Under the pieces are notes generated by a model. The model was not told the origin of the DNA. It saw nothing but the letters and a program-made list of their open reading frames with translations, and did no database searches. DNA of 37,308 nucleotides from an uncultured Bacilli bacterium (GTDB lineage Bacteria; Bacillota_I; Bacilli_A; RFN20; CAG-826). The position numbers and the translations under genes are program-made. The DNA is taken from positions 1 to 37,308 of the forward strand of contig CALVXH010000007.1 of the NCBI GenBank assembly GCA_944368945.1, given 5' to 3'. This document shows positions 1-9,537 of the stretch, in pieces (position 1 is the first letter of the stretch; each line of letters starts with the position of its first letter).

Positions 1-1672
1 TTGCTTGAGTTCCTCTAATTGCTGAAAAAGTTAATAAAGAGTCTGCTAGGTAAGTTTTATTTGCAATTGATGAATCTGTAACGAGTGGCTTAATATAGTC
101 ACTAACTTTAGCTATTGCTTCTTTGCCATCTGCAATCTTATATCTAACATATTTATTATAATCAACTTTATTGAATTTATTGCTTCCACTTCTAAATAGA
201 AATTCCATTGCATTGGATAATAACGTATTATTGATTACTAAATTGCTTGATGAATAAGATCTAATAACATTTCTTCCTGATTCGATAATTGAATAACTAA
301 TTTTGTTATTATCACCATTAATTTCTAATGTAGTTCCAACATATGATAAATTTGTTAAATTATTTCCAAAATCTGCTCCTTTAAAATGCACATCAACTAA
401 TTCAATATTATCACCATCAAGATATATTGAATTATTATCTTGTCCCCATAATATAAATATTGGCGGTTCACTATTTGTTGTCATAGTTAAATTGCCTAAA
501 GTTACATAAGGCATTGGCCCTCTAAATAAATCACTAGATGTTAGTAAAGGAACATAACTAATATTTCCATTAACAGTTATTTTTTGCTCATCACTTGGAT
601 AAGTTAAATTATGTGTATTAATCACAAATCCATTGCCATAAAAATCATTTGTCAAATGTACTCCACTAATTCTTTTTATACTTACTTTGTCCCAAGAGAT
701 TAGTCCATCATCTACGGCTTTATTCCATTTATCAGTAAATTCATGATTATATGTAGTGTCAAAATAATATACATCGTCATTGAATGGTAGTAGCTTGCTA
801 TTTTCATCTAATCTACCAAATAATTTAGTATCTTTATTTTTCTCACTAAGTATTTTTCCATTTTCATCAAAATTATATGTATTCTCTAAAGACTCTAGAT
901 TTACCCTTAATACTAATGGGAACGAATCGGTTGTTTTATTAGTATAACTAATTAAATCATCATAATCATAAACATTAATTGCATTAACAAGTGTAAATGA
1001 TATTGAAGCGCTACCAGTTGTTCCATAAGGATTAATAAATTTTAAATCAGCTTCACCTTCATTTAAGAACTCTATTCGTTTATTAATTGGATCAAAACGA
1101 ATGTTATTGGTATTTTCGATAGCAACACTTGATAAATTTAATGTATTACCATAAAACTCGATATCTAAATCTAAATAACTATCTTTTTTTTCAGTCTTAT
1201 AACCATCAATCGTGTCATATAAGCCAACATAATCAATTCCACTAAGTGTTTTTTGAGAAAATGGAATAATCGGATTAACAATAACTGCACCATTATCTCC
1301 AACAACGACCGCAGTAAAACTTCTTGAAATTGTATTTTTCTCGTTTGAACAAGTGATTATAGTTTCACCTTCGCTTACTGGTATTAAATAAAAATCGTCT
1401 CCTTCTTTTGACACTCTAGCAATATTAGAATCATCACTTTTCCATGTTAATATATTTCCTTCACTTAAAGGATATTTTGAATCAAAAATAGCGTCAGCTT
1501 CTAATTTCTTTTTGCCTTCACTAAGTAAAAAAGCATTATTAGTTTTATACTCCCAAGTAATATCAGTAATATTTTGTTCAACATTTCTAATAACAAAAGT
1601 TGATGTTACAAAAGCTAAAATTGAAATAACAAAAGGAATTAATAAAAGGAATAAAAAAGCTTTCTTTTTCAT
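1..1672 (-). CDS. Membrane-anchored beta-helix surface protein, module 2 (3' end outside window)
   Basis: 557 residues are visible and the reading frame runs off the left edge. The N-terminus (MKKKAFLFLLLIPFVIS) is a charged start plus one hydrophobic segment without a lipobox, so the protein is either membrane-anchored with its bulk outside or has a cleaved signal. Residues about 35-120 look like a BIG2/Ig-like domain (TWKSDDSNIARV followed by GETIITCSN). Further on, Asn/Gly-rich short strands (NNSIYLDGDNIELVDV, LVINNTLLSNA) suggest a right-handed beta-helix. It is a clear paralogue of the 824-aa protein at 18273-20747: both share the FYGNGF, TTYNH, GQDN and VIxPxxP/GRN-type blocks. The ATG at 1672 overlaps the permease stop as ATGA, with GGAG 9 nt upstream inside the permease gene. 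It is the last visible gene of the ATPase-permease-anchored-protein cassette. Molecular role unknown; probably an adhesin or a client of the adjacent ABC exporter (inference). Confidence 0.75.
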   Translation of the reverse strand, partial: MKKKAFLFLLLIPFVISILAFVTSTFVIRNVEQNITDITWEYKTNNAFLLSEGKKKLEADAIFDSKYPLSEGNILTWKSDDSNIARVSKEGDDFYLIPVSEGETIITCSNEKNTISRSFTAVVVGDNGAVIVNPIIPFSQKTLSGIDYVGLYDTIDGYKTEKKDSYLDLDIEFYGNTLNLSSVAIENTNNIRFDPINKRIEFLNEGEADLKFINPYGTTGSASISFTLVNAINVYDYDDLISYTNKTTDSFPLVLRVNLESLENTYNFDENGKILSEKNKDTKLFGRLDENSKLLPFNDDVYYFDTTYNHEFTDKWNKAVDDGLISWDKVSIKRISGVHLTNDFYGNGFVINTHNLTYPSDEQKITVNGNISYVPLLTSSDLFRGPMPYVTLGNLTMTTNSEPPIFILWGQDNNSIYLDGDNIELVDVHFKGADFGNNLTNLSYVGTTLEINGDNNKISYSIIESGRNVIRSYSSSNLVINNTLLSNAMEFLFRSGSNKFNKVDYNKYVRYKIADGKEAIAKVSDYIKPLVTDSSIANKTYLADSLLTFSAIRGTQA

Positions 1673-3279
1673 AAATTAACTCCTTCAAATCTTAAAAATA
1701 ATTTAGATATTCTTTTTTTAATATTAATTAATAAACTTACCATATATAAAATTTGAATTAACAAAATAATAGAGAAGAATATTAATTCAGAGAATTCATT
1801 ATCAATAAACACGATAGTTACTGTTCCTACTCCAACTGTAATAATAGGAAATATAAATCCGATAAAAGTAACTAAAAAATTATTTTCCTTTTTACCTCTT
1901 AGGTCTGTATATAAACTACTAATATTTAAACTAATAATACTGCTAGCCCCTATAAGTATCATCATAAAAAAGTTAATTACACTTATTTCTTTAAATGAAA
2001 CTAGTAAAATTAATCCAATCAAATACGAAATAAAAGATAAAATAGATGGTACGCTTAATTTAATTAAAAATTGTTTAAAATAACTCACTGGTAAAGTTTT
2101 CATTATTAATAAAGTGTTCTTTTCTTTTGCAATGCTCATTGAAGAATTTAAATTAATAATCGATAGAAATAATAAAATTAACAAAGTATCAAGAGTTAAA
2201 TATATTGAAGGAAATAAGGTTAAAACATAATTTAAATTGCCTGTATTAAATATTAAATTAACACTTGATACTACACTAAAAACTAAAAAAGGCTCAGCAA
2301 TTATTAAAGATATATAGGAAAATATTCCATCATTTTTATTTAATGCTAAATGAATTTCTTTTCTAATTAAAGCATTTGTTTCATTAGTGAATTTATATGT
2401 TAAAGATTTAACTTTTTTATTATTAAACTGTGCTAAACTCGAATTAAAATACTTTTTTATATATAAATTTAATATTATTGTTCCTATAGAAAAAATAAAT
2501 AAAGGTATTAAAAATGATCCTAAAAAATTAACACTCATATCTAAAGTTCTAGAAAAATAAGTCATTGAAGAAATAGGTAAAAGATACTTCGCTATATAAT
2601 TTAAAAATTCTATATTGCTTGCTGTAAATAAATTATCTAGCGATGCATCTCTAACTAGATTAATAAAAGCATTTAATATCAAGCTATAGCTAATAACTAA
2701 AAATAATAATAGAGCTATCATTATGATAAAAGATAAAATCTTATATTTTGATAATAACTTTTTAAACTCATTAAAAGGTATAACCAGTAAAAATGCTACT
2801 CCTTCCATTAAAAATGTTAATAAAAGCATCATAAAGAAAAATATGATATAAAATGTAAAATTAGAACTTCTAATATAAGCATATGTTGCACCAAATACAT
2901 ATGAAGTTGATAAATTAAAGATTAATAATTTTGTGTATAAATTCACTCCCTTAGAAAGAATTATGTCATAACTAGTTAAAGGTAAGGTTGAATAAATTAA
3001 TCTTTCGCTTTCACTATTAAAAAATGTCTTTTGTGTAATTGGAACATAACCTAGTATTCCTAAAATAGTTATAGCAAAAATTAAAACTATAAAGAAAGAA
3101 TCATTTAAATCCGCATATACGTTTATTTTATTATAAATTAATGAATAAATAAGTATTTCTAAACAAATGAAAAATGCTAATAGCACAATTGAGCTAATTA
3201 TTGATATTACTCTCTTAATGCCATGTGTCTTAAAAAGTGAATTTGTCTGAAATTCTTTTAAAATCAATTGACCTATCAT
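1669..3279 (-). CDS. ABC-2 type exporter permease, module 2
   Basis: 536 aa with about 12 hydrophobic segments, which fits an ABC permease carrying both membrane halves on one chain. The two halves show internal pseudo-symmetry: a cytosolic E-R/K-x(n)-LP loop before a membrane segment occurs near residue 95 (SERLIYSTLPLTSYDIILSK) and again near 400 (KEKNTLLIMKTLPVSYFKQF). No nucleotide-binding domain is present; that is supplied by the upstream gene, whose stop overlaps this start as ATGA. Paralogue of the 538-aa permease at 20747-22363. The next gene downstream also overlaps by 4 bp, so the three genes are translationally coupled. Substrate is unknown. Neighbouring surface proteins suggest export of, or a response to, an envelope component, but antimicrobial-peptide export or immunity is an alternative because such ATPase/permease pairs often do that. 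Confidence 0.8.
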   Translation of the reverse strand: MIGQLILKEFQTNSLFKTHGIKRVISIISSIVLLAFFICLEILIYSLIYNKINVYADLNDSFFIVLIFAITILGILGYVPITQKTFFNSESERLIYSTLPLTSYDIILSKGVNLYTKLLIFNLSTSYVFGATYAYIRSSNFTFYIIFFFMMLLLTFLMEGVAFLLVIPFNEFKKLLSKYKILSFIIMIALLLFLVISYSLILNAFINLVRDASLDNLFTASNIEFLNYIAKYLLPISSMTYFSRTLDMSVNFLGSFLIPLFIFSIGTIILNLYIKKYFNSSLAQFNNKKVKSLTYKFTNETNALIRKEIHLALNKNDGIFSYISLIIAEPFLVFSVVSSVNLIFNTGNLNYVLTLFPSIYLTLDTLLILLFLSIINLNSSMSIAKEKNTLLIMKTLPVSYFKQFLIKLSVPSILSFISYLIGLILLVSFKEISVINFFMMILIGASSIISLNISSLYTDLRGKKENNFLVTFIGFIFPIITVGVGTVTIVFIDNEFSELIFFSIILLIQILYMVSLLINIKKRISKLFLRFEGVNL

Positions 3280-4010
3280 TTTTCATTATAAAGTTTAATA
3301 AATATTGCACTTATCTTATTTCTTAAACTAGGCTCCTTTTTTAAATCAAATACATTAAATATTTTTCCATCTTTAATAATGGCTACTCGATCGCAAATTT
3401 TAGCAATTAAGTCTATATTATGACTTGCTACAAAACACGTTCCTCCTAACTTAACATAATCTTTCATTATCTTAGTTAATTCAAACGTACTCATTGCATC
3501 AAGCCCAACTGTAGGTTCATCTAATATCCATATTCTAGGATTATGAATTAAAGAAGCTATTAGACATAATTTTTGCTTCATACCATGAGAATATGATCTT
3601 ATTTCTTTATATAAATCTTCTTCTTTCAAATCTAAAGCCTTAAGCAAAAAGTTAAGGTTTTGCATGAATTTTTGAGGAGAAATATGATAAATTGAACTTA
3701 TAAATTCAAGATATTCAACTCCTTTCATATCTTCATAGCAAATTGGTTCACTAGGAGAATATCCAATAATAGATTTAACTTTAATTGGCTCTTTCTTAAT
3801 GTCTAAATCATTAATTAAAATTTCTCCAGACTCAAAAAGTTTAGAACCTAAAATGCATTCAATGGTAGTTGATTTACCAACACCATTTTTACCTATAAAG
3901 CCAAATAGTTCTCCTTCATGTACATCTAAATTGATGTCAAATAAAACTTGTTTTTTACCATATGACTTATTAAGTGAGGTTATTTTAATCATTGATTTAA
4001 TATTATCCAT
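3276..4010 (-). CDS. ABC transporter ATP-binding protein, module 2
   Basis: 244 aa with a complete ABC ATPase motif set: Walker A (FIGKNGVGKSTT), a Q-loop-like region, a variant signature YSHGMKQKL, Walker B (WILDEP) and the switch His in ASHNIDL. It energises the ABC-2 permease encoded immediately downstream. I chose the ATG at 4010 because GGAGG lies 8 nt upstream. An in-frame TTG at 4025 overlaps that ribosome binding site and would add only five residues. The ATG overlaps the stop of the 853-aa surface protein gene (TGATG), so the exporter is coupled to the lipoprotein/surface-protein cassette in this module. It is strongly similar to the 271-aa ATPase of module 1, including the DEPTVGLD and MKQK segments. 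Confidence 0.92.
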   Translation of the reverse strand: MDNIKSMIKITSLNKSYGKKQVLFDINLDVHEGELFGFIGKNGVGKSTTIECILGSKLFESGEILINDLDIKKEPIKVKSIIGYSPSEPICYEDMKGVEYLEFISSIYHISPQKFMQNLNFLLKALDLKEEDLYKEIRSYSHGMKQKLCLIASLIHNPRIWILDEPTVGLDAMSTFELTKIMKDYVKLGGTCFVASHNIDLIAKICDRVAIIKDGKIFNVFDLKKEPSLRNKISAIFIKLYNEK

Positions 4011-6571
4011 CAATCTAACCTCCAAGTTTCATATCCATAGTATGAATAATTTACAAATGAAGCGTCTCTTTCATCAAATTCGGAGCCAACAACTTTAGTT
4101 CCCGACCTAAATTTAGAAATATTAATTTGCTCATGATTGCCGTTTGTAGCAGGTTTATAAGGTACCATGCATCCTCTAAAAAATGCATATGTATAGTTAT
4201 TAAAGATATCATTGTAAACACTACTGCATGTTGTGTAATTTCCAGTAACATATACTTCAAAAAACTTTCCATAAGAGTCATTCCAAATATTTATATAATC
4301 ACTTTCATAACTTTCTGATGTTTTATATGTTGTATTAGATTTGTTTAAATATTCACAGCTATAATTATAGTTTCCTTGTGAATTGATGAAAAAGAATGCA
4401 TACGACCTTGAATCAAAAGAGATTATTCCTGTTTTTTTATTGTATTTCACTATATTAGTGTTGAAATCGTCTCTAACTTTATTTGGAAACATTGGATTTA
4501 TTACAACATTATTGTTTGAAATAAGAGGTGAAACAAAATAATCTGTCACATTAAAGCTTATGCTTTCGAATTTACGATCTTTGCCCATGTTAGGACCTGA
4601 TTTAAAGGTAACATTATATAAATTTACATATTCAATATTATTTATTTTTTCTTTAAAATCATCAAATTGATAGATATTGATATTGCCACCTAAAGAATAT
4701 TTCTTCGGTGTGGCCCCATCTGCATCTATTGGCAAATTTGAATCAAATTCAAAGCTTCCGTACATATCACAATATGATTCTTGTGTATTAACATATTCCC
4801 GAAAAGTACTAGCGCTTTGATAAATCAAGTTTCTACTTCCATCGGTTCCACCTGTTAGATTATCATTGTCAGTAATCCATTTGTTTGTTGCTTCTTTAAA
4901 ATCATATTTTGTAGTTGCAAAATTTAATCCGCCGACACCTTGGTAACCAGATCTTCTAATTAATGAATTAATTGTTATGCCCAAAAAACCATGCAATAAA
5001 TCATTTGAAAAATTATCAAATTGAGAACAAGATAATTTTATTGTTGAATTTTTATCTACAAATAAATACGAGCCAGGAAGAAAAGTTATATTGTTTTTTA
5101 TGTTAATCATAGAATCATATATATAAAAGTCAAAGTATGGTGATACATTAAAATTGCCTTTATTAAAGTCCATCGTCATACTTCCAATTGCCAGTTTAGC
5201 AGTTAATGTTGGCATATTAATATTTAAATATGCGTTTTTATTATCGTAGATTCTATAAATTATTTTTTGAGCCATTATATTTTCTCTACAAAAAGTATCT
5301 TGATAAACAAGTCCATTTGTTTGATTTTCATCATATGTACATTCTCTTATAATATATGAATTTGAATCAGTAAGCTGAATAATATATTTGCTTTCAACAC
5401 CAACTATGTAGAGAGTTTGATCAGTATAATTTCCATTCTTACCGCCAAAATCTATTCTAAGAACACCTTTTAAAGAACCTCCATACATTATTTTTATGTT
5501 GCAATTTAAATAAGGCATTCTATACATAGAGAATGGTGCATCGCCATATCCATAAGAAACAGGCATTCCCCTTTCATGATTTTGGTCTTCAACAACGAAT
5601 GTTGCATTTAATGTACCACCATTCTCAACAATTATACTTCCACCTTGTCCACTATTTGTTATAGAACCATATGCGTTAAGTGTACACCCATTGCCAATAA
5701 TTAAATTGTTTCCACATAAGTCAATCTCGGAATATTCGCCAATAATAAATCCTTGGAAATTATATTGCGAAAATTCCGAATTATTACCATAAAAGCCAGT
5801 TCTTGCACCTAAATTAATAGTTGTATTATTTGTTAAATATAAATCTGATGTAAGATTGATTCTATTTACACAATTATTTATATTACTACTATTTGGTCCC
5901 GAATTTGGCTTGTATTCACTTGTAACACTACTTTTATCCTCAAGGCCAATTGTGTGCTGATTTGAACTAGAATTAACTTGGAAGTTATTCCAGTCACCAC
6001 TCAAATCATTAGTAACTGCATCTTTCCCTTTTGGATCTTTATAAGTAGCTTCAATTTCGATATTACTTGTGACTCCTCCAGCTTCAATTGTATTAGATGG
6101 TTTCGTTGGATCACTAGGAGATGTATTTTCAATTAATTTTATTGTATTTGAATTTATAGTTACATCATTATTTGAATTTTCTTTATCATAAGTAAAAACA
6201 TCATTAACATTATTCGTTGCACTTTGTTTTGTTCCACTTAAAATTATATCTTTTGTAACTTGATATTTACTTTTATTTTTGTTTGAAGGATCTAAAACAA
6301 CTTGATTATTGTATGACCAAACATAATAATTGTTTCCATCCATTTGAACAGGAGCATCACTAGTAGTAATAAAAGAATTTTTTTCTTTTATAATTTCTTT
6401 TTGATTACCATCATAATTAAAAGTAACACTTACATAGTTTTCATCTTCTTCAATATAACTAGTAGATTTAAATAAAGAAGATTCAATTATTTTATATGTA
6501 GAAAAAGCAAATCCTGCGCAAAACAAGACTATAATTGAAAAAAATGCAATTGTTGTCTTTTTAAACTTCAT
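4010..6571 (-). CDS. Large beta-rich surface protein, module 2 (853 aa)
   Basis: N-terminal hydrophobic segment at about residues 8-29 ending AGFAFSTYKIIESS. This resembles the SipW-type signal ends of the neighbouring small proteins, so it may be a SipW substrate. The rest is Asn/Ser/Thr/Gly/Tyr-rich with many short strands (for example CGNNLIIGNGCTLNAYGSI), consistent with a beta-solenoid. It aligns in layout with the 903-aa protein of module 1 at the same cassette position, sharing the PF-x(n)-Y-x-NC/IKI-type blocks and the NGGTLN/NxGTLN strands. It lacks the Hint domain found there. No LPXTG sorting signal at the C-terminus (ends ETWRLD). ATG at 6571 lies 3 nt after the previous stop with only GGAA as a weak ribosome binding site. 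Likely secreted or anchored structural/adhesive protein; function inferred from composition and context only. Confidence 0.7.
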   Translation of the reverse strand: MKFKKTTIAFFSIIVLFCAGFAFSTYKIIESSLFKSTSYIEEDENYVSVTFNYDGNQKEIIKEKNSFITTSDAPVQMDGNNYYVWSYNNQVVLDPSNKNKSKYQVTKDIILSGTKQSATNNVNDVFTYDKENSNNDVTINSNTIKLIENTSPSDPTKPSNTIEAGGVTSNIEIEATYKDPKGKDAVTNDLSGDWNNFQVNSSSNQHTIGLEDKSSVTSEYKPNSGPNSSNINNCVNRINLTSDLYLTNNTTINLGARTGFYGNNSEFSQYNFQGFIIGEYSEIDLCGNNLIIGNGCTLNAYGSITNSGQGGSIIVENGGTLNATFVVEDQNHERGMPVSYGYGDAPFSMYRMPYLNCNIKIMYGGSLKGVLRIDFGGKNGNYTDQTLYIVGVESKYIIQLTDSNSYIIRECTYDENQTNGLVYQDTFCRENIMAQKIIYRIYDNKNAYLNINMPTLTAKLAIGSMTMDFNKGNFNVSPYFDFYIYDSMINIKNNITFLPGSYLFVDKNSTIKLSCSQFDNFSNDLLHGFLGITINSLIRRSGYQGVGGLNFATTKYDFKEATNKWITDNDNLTGGTDGSRNLIYQSASTFREYVNTQESYCDMYGSFEFDSNLPIDADGATPKKYSLGGNINIYQFDDFKEKINNIEYVNLYNVTFKSGPNMGKDRKFESISFNVTDYFVSPLISNNNVVINPMFPNKVRDDFNTNIVKYNKKTGIISFDSRSYAFFFINSQGNYNYSCEYLNKSNTTYKTSESYESDYINIWNDSYGKFFEVYVTGNYTTCSSVYNDIFNNYTYAFFRGCMVPYKPATNGNHEQINISKFRSGTKVVGSEFDERDASFVNYSYYGYETWRLD

Positions 6572-6574
6572 ATA

Positions 6575-7300
6575 TTATTCCAAAGTTACAAAACTTACTC
6601 CTATAGTATCAATGCTATTTAAAAACTCATTTTGAGAGAATGTACCTATATAATCTCCATTGTCTAAAATAAAATTAAAATTCACATCGATATGAAATGG
6701 CGCATTTGATATAGCAGTTATGGTACTTTTAATATTTTTAGTAGCATTTAAATCACTACTAATTGGTATATATGTGCTAATTGTAAAACTCGTATTATCA
6801 AATGTAATCATATTTTTATATTCGGTATTATTATTGGTGCTAACAATTGAATATAAATCATCTAGTTTAACTGAAAAATAACCAACTTCCTTTCCAACTT
6901 CTTCATCATACATATTTCCATAAACTTCTATAAAATCTAAGCCGGAATTAATTTTATCTTTTATATATTGATAAATATTCGCATTTTTAAAATCAATATT
7001 TACAAGTAATAATGAATTATCAACAAAATCATTTTCTTGACGATATGCATTATTATCAAAATCAAAATTAAAAGTCATGATATCTTTGGTTATTGTATTT
7101 TTAAAATACTTAAGACCACTGAAGTTTTTATAAATTATAGTTTTTTGATTTTCTAATGTAATAGGTAAAACATTAATTTCAAGAGGATTATTTTTATATA
7201 CTGCACCTGTTAATGTAAACACACTAAAAGCTGTTGATATTGAAGCAATAATACCAACTGCAATAGCACAAATACAAATACCCTTTCTTGAAAATTTCAT
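6575..7300 (-). CDS. Small secreted protein with SipW-like signal peptide, module 2
   Basis: 241 aa. Short basic N-terminus (MKFSRKG) and a hydrophobic core ending ASISTAFSVFTLTG, the position where the module's other small proteins have GF(S/A)xW. The body is beta-rich with a conserved-looking MTFNFDFDN/DNTSFTIST pattern and no cysteine cluster. It matches in place the 229-aa protein of module 1: each sits between the repeat lipoprotein and the very large surface protein. ATG at 7300 follows the lipoprotein stop by one base, with GAGGG as ribosome binding site. Probably exported by Sec and trimmed by the SipW-type peptidase at 11302-12222. Whether it is a filament subunit, like TasA/camelysin, or an accessory/anchor subunit cannot be told from sequence. 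Confidence 0.7.
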   Translation of the reverse strand: MKFSRKGICICAIAVGIIASISTAFSVFTLTGAVYKNNPLEINVLPITLENQKTIIYKNFSGLKYFKNTITKDIMTFNFDFDNNAYRQENDFVDNSLLLVNIDFKNANIYQYIKDKINSGLDFIEVYGNMYDEEVGKEVGYFSVKLDDLYSIVSTNNNTEYKNMITFDNTSFTISTYIPISSDLNATKNIKSTITAISNAPFHIDVNFNFILDNGDYIGTFSQNEFLNSIDTIGVSFVTLE

Positions 7301-7301
7301 A

Positions 7302-8414
7302 TCATCCCTCTACATAATTTGCATAAAAAGTCATATCTGAATAAATAGGAGTAAGGTCAGTTAGTTTGCCTGACAAAGGATTTAATGGACCTTCTGCAGT
7401 TGTATAATACCCATTAAAAACAAAACCATCTTTTTTACATGTAGGTATTCTATTCATTTCAATTGGTCTACCTGCCGTAACAGTAATTGTTGTAGGAATT
7501 GTAGAAACAAATTCTCCTCCATTTGCATCAAAAGTCACTGAGTATGTTTTACTAGGTTCTTGATCCACGGTTAAATCAATAACTTCATTGAATTTTTCGC
7601 CATCAAATAAATAAATTACTAAATTATCAATATCAAAGTAATAATCTCCATTATTAGCTTGTCTTTCATAATATGAACCAGGTTCTCCATATCCATATAA
7701 CCATTTTGTTGCTTCTGGCAAGTCTATTGGAGCAAGTTCAGTGTATTCTCCATTAGTAAAATAGACTGTAATAACATAGTTATTGCCATCTTGAAGACCA
7801 ACTACACTACTTATTCCTCTCCCATCTTCACCATTTTTATATGGCAAAGTAATAATAGTTGGTTCTCTATCATCAGTATAAGTAATTGTAACAATATAAT
7901 CACCATTTGGATCTTGAGCGTATGTTACATCTTTAATACCTACGCCATCTCTTCCATTTCTAACTTCGATATCTTTAGTAGTTCCATCACTTAAAGTAAA
8001 TGTTAAAAGTGTTGTGTTATTAACTTCATTAATTGCACTTTCAATGCTAATAACACTTACACCATTATTTACTTCAAAGGTAGTATCTTCTAATGTTTCA
8101 TCAGTATAAGTAACTGTAATAAGTGTTTTTAATCCATCTTCACTTTGACTACTAGTAATTGTTGATATACCAACTCCTTGAGGTCCTTTTTCTCCTTCAT
8201 CACCTTTTTCACCTTTAGGAATAGTAATTACTAGTGGCTCAATATCATCATCAGTAAAAGTTAAAGTTAAAATAGTATTTCCATCTTTATCATTATCAAT
8301 TGTAAAGCCTTCAAACATCATGCCTTCTTCACTGCCAAAAATAGAACAGCTACTCGTAAAAGAAACTGAAAATAACATGAGTAATGAGATAAGATATTTT
8401 TTAAATTTAATCAT
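7302..8414 (-). CDS. Repeat lipoprotein with collagen-like stretch and InlB-type C-terminus, module 2
   Basis: 370 aa. Lipoprotein signal with lipobox FTSSC (Cys23). Residues about 68-80 form a short collagen-like Gly-x-x run (GEKGDEGEKGPQG). Residues about 40-235 consist of roughly 45-residue repeats with the pattern T-x-TYTD-x(n)-TIITLP-x-NGxDGxGI-x-x-V. The last 75 residues (VTFDANGGEF ... FVFNGYYTT ... YANYVEG) match the Listeria/Bacteroides InlB B-repeat (Flg_new) type. It should be lipid-anchored with an extended beta-repeat stalk displayed outward. The ATG at 8414 overlaps the stop of the zinc-ribbon gene by 8 bp, with AGGAG 9 nt upstream. It heads the cassette lipoprotein / small SipW protein / large surface protein and has the same architecture as the 374-aa lipoprotein at 17144-18268. 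Confidence 0.85.
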   Translation of the reverse strand: MIKFKKYLISLLMLFSVSFTSSCSIFGSEEGMMFEGFTIDNDKDGNTILTLTFTDDDIEPLVITIPKGEKGDEGEKGPQGVGISTITSSQSEDGLKTLITVTYTDETLEDTTFEVNNGVSVISIESAINEVNNTTLLTFTLSDGTTKDIEVRNGRDGVGIKDVTYAQDPNGDYIVTITYTDDREPTIITLPYKNGEDGRGISSVVGLQDGNNYVITVYFTNGEYTELAPIDLPEATKWLYGYGEPGSYYERQANNGDYYFDIDNLVIYLFDGEKFNEVIDLTVDQEPSKTYSVTFDANGGEFVSTIPTTITVTAGRPIEMNRIPTCKKDGFVFNGYYTTAEGPLNPLSGKLTDLTPIYSDMTFYANYVEG

Positions 8415-9537
8415 AATAATCTTCTCCTAAAGTTAATTCATAAGCGTTATATATAAAACGTAAATTTTCTTCTTTATTTATGACTAGCATATTTGCATGA
8501 CATGCTTCACAATGACTTTCATTTTCAATTTCTTTATGGCAAATTGGGCAGTAATTAAAGTTTTCTTTAATAACAATCGCTAATGATTTTATAAGCTCTA
8601 AAATTTCTTTATTTGACTTAAAAGAGATAACTTTTGCATAACTTTTGTTATCTAAAGCCATGATTTTTAAAATATTAAAATTAATTCCTTTTTCTAAAGA
8701 AATTTTATAGTTCATAAAAATATCTTCATTATTTAAATAAGTTAAAGTTAAATCTAATTCTTCATTAAATTCAAAAATATATCTAAATTCATTATAAGTA
8801 AATTTAATTAAAGAACTCTTTTTTATTATTAAGTTACACTCTTTATCTTCATTAATTAAAGTGAATAATTTAGTTACGATTTCTTTTTTAAAATCCTTAT
8901 TAATTACTATAGATTTTTTATAGTACTTATAAATATAAGAATAGTCAGAATCATCAAGTAAAATGTTAGTTGGAAAAATATCATTTAAATCAATAGTCTT
9001 AACTTTTTTAAATAAGTCAGCATTTATTAAACTATATAATCTAATGATTAAATCATTAATTAACTCTTCTTCTTTTGAGTTATTTTTATAGTGCTTAAGA
9101 GAATAAATGTAACGCTTAAAAATTGAGTTAGTACCAAATTCACCATAACTTAAACCGGCTTTTAAAAATGGCACACTATAATTTTTCATTGAAATAGATT
9201 CAAACACTAACTTATTTAACTCATTTATAAGTAAAGACTTAACAAATCTATTTTCATAAATGTCAGCATTTTCTTTAAATTCAAAAGAATATACTCTTTT
9301 AGGAAGAAGTTCATTATTTACTTTAAAAAAGTATTGTCCTTTTTTAATTGTTTTAGCAATTAACTTTTTATCATAACGATGAAAACGTTCAATTCTAACT
9401 AAAGTTTCTTCTCTATCAAGATCAATTCTAAAAGAAGAAAGAATATTATAAACATGATAAAAAAGTTTATTTAAATCATCATATTTTGATTTAACTACTT
9501 CATTAATAGTAACTTTTTTATTCATGGTTAAATTCAC
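8407..9537 (-). CDS. DUF2357/McrC-like protein with C-terminal zinc ribbon, module 2
   Basis: 376 aa, no signal peptide or membrane segment, so cytosolic. An ADIYENRFVKSLL segment (about residue 110) resembles the PENRFVK block of DUF2357/DUF524-type proteins that partner McrB-like ATPases. PTNILLDDSDYSYIYKYYK (about 190-210) also fits that family. The C-terminus carries a zinc ribbon, C330-x2-C333-x9-C343-x2-C346, where McrC-type proteins would have a PDDEXK nuclease. I see no convincing PDDEXK residues. GTG at 9537 is the start: AAGGAG lies 9 nt upstream and GTG overlaps the ATPase stop as TAGTG; the in-frame ATG at 9525 is too far from that site. Paralogue of the 474-aa protein at 23184-24608. 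Likely effector or adaptor of the AAA+ ATPase (inference). Confidence 0.65.
   Translation of the reverse strand: MNLTMNKKVTINEVVKSKYDDLNKLFYHVYNILSSFRIDLDREETLVRIERFHRYDKKLIAKTIKKGQYFFKVNNELLPKRVYSFEFKENADIYENRFVKSLLINELNKLVFESISMKNYSVPFLKAGLSYGEFGTNSIFKRYIYSLKHYKNNSKEEELINDLIIRLYSLINADLFKKVKTIDLNDIFPTNILLDDSDYSYIYKYYKKSIVINKDFKKEIVTKLFTLINEDKECNLIIKKSSLIKFTYNEFRYIFEFNEELDLTLTYLNNEDIFMNYKISLEKGINFNILKIMALDNKSYAKVISFKSNKEILELIKSLAIVIKENFNYCPICHKEIENESHCEACHANMLVINKEENLRFIYNAYELTLGEDYYD

Noticed and set aside
303-509. Plus-strand ORF of 68 codons
   Set aside because: Lies entirely inside the minus-strand surface protein gene, has no ribosome binding site, and its sequence is the complement of the Asn/Ser-rich coding frame.
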